A DNA stretch of 64,000 bases, from assembly GCF_019320115.1 (NCBI RefSeq), contig NC_089598.1:28305711-28369710 (forward strand), written 5' to 3'. Shown in pieces: positions 55,516 to 64,000 of this stretch; within the stretch, counting starts at the first letter, position 1; every line of letters begins with the position of its first letter. The notes beneath the pieces were generated by a model that worked only from the letters and a program-made list of their open reading frames with translations, searched no databases and had not been told where the DNA came from. This DNA comes from Miscanthus floridulus (Eukaryota > Streptophyta > Magnoliopsida > Poales > Poaceae). Position numbers and translations under genes: made by a program.

Positions 55516-57779
55516 CAAAAGACCCTTTTGCCCCTGACTTATCCACAACCTCTACATCAACCATAAGCATGGCGCATCACATCGCCATCACCTCGTGTAA
55601 TATCTCACGTGTAAAATCTACTTATAACTTAGCTTCTTATACATGGAACGGGTCCACATTCGTGTAGCGCATGTATTATACTTTCGTCCTCACTTCATGT
55701 AAAAGGGCTAATCCAAGAGTGCTACGTTTAGAGCTAAAGGATTATAACTTTTGCCCTCACCCTCCTAACTTTCACGGTGCTACTAAAACTGGCAACTACA
55801 ACCACACACGAACCAAACTACTACAGGCTATTAATAGAACGGAGCTATTACATGGTGCCTCAATCGCCACTGCACTCCCAATGGTTCTTCGATGCCTCAA
55901 TTCCCTAGCTTGTCACCGACGCCACATCCGCCACACCCTCAACAAGTCATGTCGTGTTGCCACTAGAGTTGGACACATGGAACCCAATACTTGAACCAAA
56001 CCCAAATTACCTGAATTGTCGGTCTCTGTTCGGGTATCGGGTTGGCTTCTGTCCAAGAAATTGTTTAGTTTAAATATTGGGTTAGGTCTAGGTTTTGGAC
56101 CTCATGTTTATCTTTGAGCTTCGAAGATGAATCAAGTGCGCATTCAGCAATTCAGCTTCTATAATGGGGCTAGAGTTCCAAGAAGGATTTTCTGGTGAGG
56201 CTAAACTGGTTTAGAGTTAGGAGTTTTTCATGTATCGACCACAAAGGGAATCTTAGAGGAGGAATGTAGAATGACCATAGAGGTAATTGATGGACGGAAA
56301 TTGCCTGTCGGGGTGACTAATGACGCCGGGTGTATTGAAGTATAAGAGCCATATCACCATTCTTCATTTTAGCAGCCTTTTGGGTACAACAATTGGTTTG
56401 TGCATCCAACCCAATACGCGAAGCTAGCTGGTTGAGGTTCCAAATCTAGTAGTAGGAGCCAAAGACAGGACAATGTATAACGGCGGTTGGTAGGCGCTGG
56501 GAAAGACAAAGTTAGGCTATGTGCAAAAGGGAAAAAGAACGCTAATGCCATCGTATGAAACATGATCGGGCTGTGAAAAAAGGTGTTTTGTCTATGCAAA
56601 ACATTTAGTGTTGCCTAGACGGATCCTTGGTCATCAACGTTTTCATAACTTTTAAACCCGTAATTCTCAAATAAAAAAACTTTAGCACTTCGGCTATCAT
56701 CTATCGATCGCATTTTGCTACCTCGATGCTTGTTTTCATGGTCAAAAGCACTGCTAGTACTGTTGTTGCTAAGTGATTAAAGAAAAAGCAAAAGAAAAGC
56801 TGTGGAAATTCAGGCCCTACTTGGAATCTGAACTTTAGTCACCCGGCCATCATGGTGGTCTCCGTCAGGCCGCCCCCGCAGCTCCAAGTGCAGACGGCTC
56901 ATCAACTTTTGTATAGGGTGTGCGTGTCCACCAGCCGCCAAATGCTGGCCCTTTTAACAGCATGATTGATGCAACTTCGACGACCAAAATCTGTACGTAT
57001 CACAACAGCTACTCGGTTCATCATCAGAGTTTAAAAGCGATGAAGCAAGGGCTAGTGTATATGGCAACCGATGACAATCTGGCTAGTGGAAAAACAACTG
57101 GAAATGTGGAAGCAAATGGAATGTCAATGCCCCCCACACTTGAAGGCACGTTTGGCACCAAATGTTTCTAGTACAATGTCACATTCGGCACCAGTGATGT
57201 GCAAGTAAATGGAATGGCGTGGCACGCACTTCATAAGTTCATATCGGCATGCATGATTCGATCCGGCGTTTCATATCTGCATGATCCGACATACACCGAA
57301 ACGAGTAGTTTTAAAAATCTAGAACATTTGAATGGGGACGTAGGGATGAAAATCGATGAACCCAAGGTATCCATCTACCCACTTTTTTCAATTCAATGGA
57401 TTTATCTTGAAAGATTCGCACTATTTCTTAACACTGGAGAGTCGATATTTGCATTGTATAACTGGATTATTACAGGAGTAAAATTCATCGGCGGTCCGCC
57501 CTAAACTTGCAAGGCTTTCACGTCAATACATAGCATGCCACATTGAAATTTTGGCAATACAGCTTAGGTCCTGACATATTCCTTTCACATATATATCCTC
57601 CAATTCAAATTATAAGATGTTTTGACCTTTTTATTTAGAAACATAGTTTTTGTTATATACTTAAATATACATTATGTTTAAATATATAATAAAAATAATT
57701 AATCTAGAAAAGCTAAAACGTGTTATGATTGCTCCCCGCTGCTAATGGCCGCAAGCACACCCCACTGTCACACGATTTA
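55516..57779. other. 2.2 kb without a supported gene
   Basis: Small ORFs (for example 55671-55994 and 57199-57504, plus strand) lack recognisable motifs and neighbours. Nothing here can be called. Confidence 0.4.
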
Positions 57780-58404
57780 GCCCAACAGCAGGCCTGTGTT
57801 TGCCGCCTCCATTGGTGATTTTTTTTTTATTTTTAACACTTTTTGTAAATTAATTTTAAATCTAACACTGTTTAATTTTTTTTCTCAAAACTAACATTTT
57901 TGGCCGCGCCTATTTCCTTTACGCGGCGAAACGCCTGTGCCGCACTGGCGCAGCGAGAGGGATGACGTGGCGACGACCGGGGCGCTGACCGCTGACGTGG
58001 CAGGGTCTGCCGCGCCACCAATCTTGGCGCGGCCCTGCCATGCCCGGATCGGTGGCGCGGCAGAGCCAGGTAAATACCGCCGCGCCCGGCCGCGGCCGCC
58101 CGCCGCCCCGGCCTCACCACGCACGCCGCGCGCCACTCCCGCCGCGCTCGCACGCGTCACGGACATCGGTCGCCCACTGCCCCTGCCGCGCCCGCACGCC
58201 GGCGCGCCACCCCCTCCGGCCGCCCGCTGCGCCCTCCGGGCATGCACAGCGGACACCCGCCGCGCCACGGACACCCGCCGCGCCCGCCACCGCCCTCACT
58301 GTCGCGCCCACGCCTCCCGGCCCGGTCTAGCGCGCCGCCGCCGCGAGGACGAGCGCCGCTGCCGCGATGTACTCCTCTAGTGTATTTGTTGATTGAATCG
58401 ACAT

Positions 58405-58660
58405 TGTTAGTATAGTAAGTTAGTAAAATAAATAAAGTTAGTATAATTAGTAAAGTATAGTTAGTAAAGTTAGTTAGTTTAGTTAGTGTAGGCAATATAG
58501 TAAGTTAGTATAGATAGTAAAGTTAGTTAGTTTAGTTAGTACAGTTAGTGAGTCTAGTTATACATTGTATTTAGTATAATTAGTTGTTGTAGTTAGCCTT
58601 GTATAGATGTTAATATTAGATTAGTTAGTAGAGTTATAGTTAGAATATGTATTAATATTA
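58405..58660. repeat. Simple-repeat tract of gttagt/agttagta units
   Basis: Irregular repeats of ttagta, gttagt and tagtaaag fill about 250 bp just before the MULE transposase start. Confidence 0.85.
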
Positions 58661-58662
58661 CT

Positions 58663-61462
58663 ATGGACATTACATACGACGATTTCGACGACTTGATGAA
58701 GTTTCTTGAATTGCTTTTGTAGATAGATTGTTGTGTTAGAGTTTTTACGGAGGAAGTGTTAGGAGAGAAGATGGTATGTTTGAGGATATGGAAGAAGAAT
58801 ATGAATGGTTTGATGAACCTCCTAGCTTCAGCGACCTTTGTGTCCGTTTGAATACAAAGTTTAGCGGTGATTTCACATTGAAAGGGAAGTTTGATACTGG
58901 GAAGACTAGGACACACTATGTCCTCATGCCCTTGTGTGACCCTACTCATTAGTCCCGCTACACTAGGGTGCTCCAAGGTTCCAATGTGCCTATGGCTGAG
59001 GTGGTGGTAGAGAATGGGTACAGGATGCAGGGTGTTCTGGACGGGCCGTCCATTGACGGTGTTGGAGGCAATGAGCAAGAATTGGGCGTCGAAGGGGAAG
59101 CAGCTCAGGGTAACATAGATTTGGACAGTCAGTTGATGCAGGAGCAGTTTCATTCAAGTCAAGTAGGTTGTATAAGCAATTATTTCGGTGTGAACGAGTT
59201 CGAACTGGAAGAGGTGGAGCAAGAGGAGGAGGACAGGATCGGTGATATAGTTAGCAAGGATTCGGACGATTCAGATGGTGACTAGGGAGATAGACATGCT
59301 ATGCCCACACCGGTTGATGCCATGCCAATACCTATTCATGGTATGCCATTACCAGTACCAACTGAGGTTTTGCATGCTATCCAGGCTCAGGGTAGACTAG
59401 TCACAGATTTGTCAGCAGATAATACCCCCTATGATTCATGGGGCAGAATTAGCGAAGCGCAGCAGTATGTTCCACCACCACTTTACACAGTGACTGAGCT
59501 TGAGCAACTAAGGTCGATAAACATACCTTTCAGGGACGTTCCGAACTATAGAGATGTCAGCATGACGGATATGGCAGTTTGTGACACCGGTCTCTAGATG
59601 TGTAGGAAATCATTGTATGACCATGAGAAAGAAACCCTTAGGAAGTGGATGATATTCAATACAATGCCAGAGATGAAGCTCTTCCTTCAGGACTATGTTG
59701 TGTATCACCATAGGCCGTACAACGTCACTCATTCAGACCAGGAGTTGAGGTACCACGTGATATGCAAAAATTGTTGTATGTGGAGGTTAAATGCACAAAA
59801 GAGACAGAGTGATGGCAAGTGGAGGATAAGTAAAGTTGTCGAACCCCACACTTGCCTAACAAATAGGGAGAAGAAAAATCATCATCAGCTCACTGCACGT
59901 TACCTTGCCCATCGTATATTGGGGCTCGTTGATGACAATAACGACATTTCGGTGTCTTCTTTACAACAGTCCATATCTGGATTTGTTAAGTACGATGTGA
60001 AGTACGGAAAGGCTTGGCATACTAAGCAAATTGCCCTAGCGATTCGATGGGGTAGTTGGGAGGAAGCGTACAACAGGGTGCCCCGCACCTTATGTGCAAT
60101 GCATTACTATAACCCTAGCTTGAAATGGTTTGTGGACACTAGGGGATGTGTTTTTGGGACCCGTTGATGCATGTCCTCTATCGTGTGTTCTGGTCGTTCG
60201 CACAAACAGAACATGCATTCCAGTTTTGTCGGCCAGTCATACTTATTGATGGCACTTTCCTAACATAAAAGTATAGGGGCACCTTGATGATGGTTGCTAG
60301 TGTTGATCCTAAGGATCAGATAGTACCCATGGCATTTGCTTTGGCAGAGGGAGAGAACAATGAATCGTGGTCATGGTTCATGGGCTTCTACGTGTACAAG
60401 TGTTTGGCCCATCTCGCACTATATGTTTGATCTCGGACTGTCACCCAGGCCTTCTTAATGCTACAGCTGAGCATATAGATGGGTTGCCGCCTCTAGTGCA
60501 TAGATGGTGCATGAGACACTTTATCGCTAATTTCTAGCAGCGTCAGAGGAAGTAGGAGGTATGTGATAAGGTAAAGGCTCTATGTTGTGTACGTACAGAG
60601 CACCAGTTCAAGGAGACAAAGAGAGAACTAGACAAGATGGTAAATAAAGCGAGAAAGGCCTGGTTAGAGGCGCAGATGGAACAGAAGGCTCAGTGGGCGT
60701 TAGCATATGTTGAAGGGGGGTTTCAGGTATGGCATCATGACCACTAACTCTTCGGAGTCCTTCAACCGTGTATTCACCGGAGTTCGATTGTTGCCTGTGT
60801 TTGGAATTGTTGAGTTCTCCTTTCATAAGTGCAACGAATATTTTGTCAAGAGGTAGGAACTTGCACAGAGGAATATAGTTGAGCAGGGGCGTTTTGGAAA
60901 GGCCGGAGCAGAACATTTGAAGGAGGCCAAGGAATTGGCCAAGCAGCACACTGCCAAGCCGTATGGACCCCGCTGCCATATCTTTAGTATACGGGGCAAG
61001 GGTGGCACAAGCTTAGGCAGCGAACGTTATGGTGGACGAAACTACCGAGTTGATCTTGAAAAGGTAGAGTGCAGTTGCAATGTCCCTCAGATCATGCATG
61101 TCCCTTGCTCTCATATGATCACGGCCTATAGGGTTCCCGGGTACAACTATGAGGATCTGCCATATATGTCAACCTTGTATCTCTGTTTGAACACCATTAG
61201 TATTTGAGAGATGAGCTTCGAGCCATACCTTGACCCGACACAGTGGCCATCTTATAATGGTTATGACTATGTGCCGCATTTGAATCTAATGAAGGTAGGG
61301 AAGGGGAGGAGGAAGAAGAAGCGACTCAAGGGGGACATGGACGCTATGAGAGGGTACGACGAAGACATGTATGGAGGGGGAGACTTCAACGAGACCCATG
61401 GTAGGAATCTTTGCTCCGTTTGCAAAGACCCTGGTCACAAGGCTAGCAGGCATAGAAGATGA
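58663..61462 (+). pseudogene. MuDR/MULE transposase relic with SWIM zinc finger
   Basis: A possible start is MDITYDDFDD (58663). An acidic linker precedes the MuDR DNA-binding part (59598-59830; LFLQDYVVYHHRPYNV, then CKNCCMWRLNAQK). The catalytic core follows, with Asp in ILIDGTF (about 60240) and Asp in LISDCHPG (about 60430). The GRNYRVDLEKVECSCNVPQI and CSHMI segments (about 61035-61120) form the SWIM-type CxC-CxH finger. The end is basic with a CSVCKDPGHKASRHRR knuckle (61410-61462). Stops (59283 TAG, 59595 TAG, several near 60260-60560) and at least two frameshifts make it inactive. Confidence 0.85.
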
Positions 61463-62093
61463 GGGCAGCAGGTCCATACATAGAAGTTGCTTATTTTCCT
61501 AGTGAAGTTGTTTAATATGTCTGTTAATGTTACTTTGAATATATACATGTGCTTTCATATTGTGTTCGTATTGCATAACAAGTAGTTCAAATTTTGCAAT
61601 GCTACATAATGTTAATTTGAATATTGTTAATTTGAATACTCTAACACTTTATTTATAAACTTGTAACAAGATGGCCCCTCCCACGCAGCACTATTTGTAC
61701 CCCCTTCTTGAGGTGGAGTATGACAACCCATAAGCACCGGTAACGCAGCCACTCCCAATGTGTTGCCTACAAATCCAAAGAGGCAGAGGCGTCTGAGGAA
61801 TCCTTACACTCCTAGGACTTAGTTGGTTATGTCGAATGAATATTATCGTCTGAAACTTGCAGACTCATGAACCAATAAAAATGTTGTGGCAACTTGTCAA
61901 CTTGTGCACGGACTCCATTTATTTGCTTCATATTCGTTTCAATGCGTCGTGACAACACTTGTAGTCATTTATAGCACCGATAGCAGCTCCTATTTAATTG
62001 CAATTGAGGCTAGTCAGCTTCTGTCTGCATCCAGGTCCAGTCGTGCCGTGGGCTATGGCACGACAGAACCTGGGCTTAGGGTAGCATGCCATA

Positions 62094-64000
62094 TGTAACA
62101 CCCCAGGTGTTTGTCACTAATTAAGCAATGGGTTTGAGCTCAACCATGACATGTTCAGTGGTGATGGAGATGTCAAGGTCAAACCTATGGAAATGAGCCC
62201 CAACCTAAACTCGGATATTGCACCCTTGCTTTACATATAGGCCTTTTCAAGATATATGCTTGGCTAGTGTTATTAGAATATCTTCATGTGTTTCACATGA
62301 ATACCCATCTATATGGGTCACTAGAAAAGTTTCATGAAGTTTGGAGTCAAAAAGTCACATGAAATGATAAGTTATATCCTTATTGGAATGACTTTACTAA
62401 GTGCTTGAATTGCACTATTAAGTGAATGGAAATGTAGGTCATCAACCAAACCTTGCAACCTTGCCCAAATGACTCTAATTGAACTCTACAACAAAAGTTA
62501 TGAAGGGTTCGTGTTGAGCAAAGTTGGAGAAAATATCCAAAAATAATGGAAACCCTAAATCTATAACAAAAAGGGCTTTGCGTTGACCGAGAAATAAAGT
62601 TGACTTCTAGACCAGATATGAGGTTTGACCAAAAATGAAAGTTGAATAAAAGTTTAATTATAACAAACTTTGTTAAAAGACCAAGTCATGATTCGGTTTT
62701 GAAATGGATCAAAACAAGGCTCAAAGTCTAATTGAAAAGCTGAAATCAACCCGATAGTGTTTGCAGCCCAGAATTCACCGACATCGACACTGACATTCCG
62801 CGTTCTCCAAATTTTGCTAAGCAACTTGAGTTGGTCCAAAAATAAAAGTTGAAGATTATATTATGGAGAAGAGCATATAAAAAGTTGGACTAAGTTCGAC
62901 TCTGTTTTGGTCCTCAATTTTGAGTTTACTTAACCGATATCAAGGCATTGACACTGTCATTTTGGGGCTTAATTAGTCACTAACCTGCAGCCCTAATGGC
63001 CAATTACCCTTAACAAAAGTTGGTGAGGACATAGAGAGCAGCCAATTTGCTTAAGGCGCCTAGAACCGAATATGCCCGGAAGATGCCCAAAACTTGGTTC
63101 TAATGTGGCCACGTCGCCACCTGCCAGGTGCTCTAGGAAACTCCTCAATGGGAGAGCGCGTGGCAGCCATGCTGAGCTTGCCCCACCATGGCTCTCCCTC
63201 TCCACTCCACATATCCCAGTGACCCTGCCGCGTGGCCTGCTACTCCAGAGCAGACGCCCGAGCTCTCCACTTCCTCTCTCACTCGCTCCGCTCCGCGTCG
63301 GGACGCGCGACCGCCATGGCCGAGCTCTGAGCTCGCCGGTGCCGCAGCCGTGTTCCCCCTCTTAGCCCCCCCCCCTCACTCCTCACAAGCAACGCCATCA
63401 GCTTCACCAACCTCTCCTGCACGCCGTGCTCGTGCTCGCTGTCCAACACCGTGCTGGAAGCACCGCAGTCGCCGGCCGCTGTCGCCTCTGACCGTCGGTG
63501 CCCATGGCCAGGCCAAACCAGCCCACCTCTAGCCAAATTGAGCGGCCCCACGTGTGTGCACAGGCCCCTGGGTGCTCACCGCCGCTTCTGGATCCTGCAG
63601 GCCAAGCCGGCCAACCCCGTAGCTGCTGCCGCCGGCGAGGCTACCGTGGCCGTCGCTGGCTCACGTGGATGGCCCTCCACCGGCAGTCTTCGTCCAAGAT
63701 TGGACCTCCTACGGGTGCTTCTTGGCGCTTTGATGCTCCGAAACCCCTACTTCGTCGTCGATGAGCACCAGGGCGGCCGGAACAGTGAGCTCCGACGAAC
63801 TGCTCTGTTTTCGGCCGAGTGAAGAGGACGAAGGACCACACGCTTGAATTTGATATTCCCTAGGGGGTTAACTGAATAATCAGTGACTCATTTGAATAGT
63901 GCACTAAAGGATCTGTTTGTTCGGGTTTAATTTCTATAAACTGTAGGGTCCCCGATGCAAGTTTACATTCCTTTTCTTTTGATTTTTACAGATTTGAATG
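62094..64000 (+). mobile_element. Start of another long Tekay-like LTR (runs off the window)
   Basis: It begins TGTAACACCCCAGG like the LTRs of the complete chromovirus. It shows the same plan: AT-rich first kilobase, then a GC-rich block (about 63060-63830) with long ORFs on both strands, then AT-rich DNA. Sequence identity to the first family is limited to the first bases, so it is a different family. No coding domain is reached. Confidence 0.65.

Larger units (their letters stand above)
57780..62093 (+). mobile_element. Mutator-like element (MULE), decayed; limits approximate
   Basis: A GC-rich block with gtggcgcgg repeats (57900-58370) and a simple-repeat tract (58405-58660) precede a broken MuDR-type transposase (58663-61462). 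The far side up to the Tekay-like LTR at 62094 contains a tgccgtgggctatggca palindrome (62045-62063). Terminal inverted repeats were not identified, so both limits are guesses. Confidence 0.5.

Noticed and set aside
57199..57504. 101-codon plus-strand ORF as a gene
   Set aside because: No motif, no splice context and no neighbour supports it; it could be chance.

Overview
The window is a stretch of grass nuclear genome. An Andropogoneae or other panicoid species is most likely, from the style of the repeats: Tekay chromovirus, Tat-lineage elements, a Copia LTR with CCGGACG-type motifs, an Au-like SINE and CACTA subterminal repeats. By my reading it is roughly four-fifths transposable elements. 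The one intact ordinary host gene I can defend is an MscS-like mechanosensitive channel gene (MSL10 type, minus strand, five exons, 49034-52236). A broken GRAS-family gene related to SCL3 lies at 22560-23400.

Layout from left to right. 1-1682: a partial Copia-type LTR. 1683-6050: the 3' part of a Ty3/gypsy Tat-lineage element, with its antisense extra ORF and its 3' LTR (5576-6050). 6051-6654 plus 21189-21737: the gag side, primer binding site and LTR of a second, minus-strand Tat-type element. That element is split by a complete 14.5-kb Tekay-type chromovirus (6655-21188) flanked by a perfect CCATT target duplication. 22560-23400: the GRAS relic. 23958-36945: a 13-kb CACTA (En/Spm) transposon. 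It carries a GRF zinc-finger gene, a TNPD transposase, and a second gene joining a transposase_24/DUF8039 region to a Ulp1-like protease. 37000-46000: two PIF/Harbinger loci (one uninterrupted transposase; one transposase plus its MYB/SANT partner) and a SINE. 46390-47505: an unclassified repeat. 49034-52236: the MSL gene. 52670-55515: several MITEs and a long inverted-repeat element. 57780-62093: a decayed MULE. 62094-64000: the start of another long Tekay-like LTR.

The most unusual item is an extra ORF in the Tekay element (11392-12381), between the primer binding site and gag. Its first residues copy the histone H3 tail: after the initiator Met, positions 1-11 are identical to H3, including K4, R8, K9 and S10. 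Similarity continues with substitutions to about position 21. The rest is not a histone: it has a non-histone body, a lysine-rich patch, a coiled coil and an acidic end. The same element encodes an integrase with a C-terminal chromodomain, the fold that in chromoviruses reads the methylated H3 tail. One element therefore encodes both a tail mimic and a tail reader. The copy is now broken by stops, but the design invites a family-wide search.

At least fourteen premature stops counted in the Tekay and CACTA coding regions are TAG or TGA and none is TAA. That is the pattern expected from deamination of methylated CHG and CG sites, and it suggests the ORFs were intact when the elements inserted.
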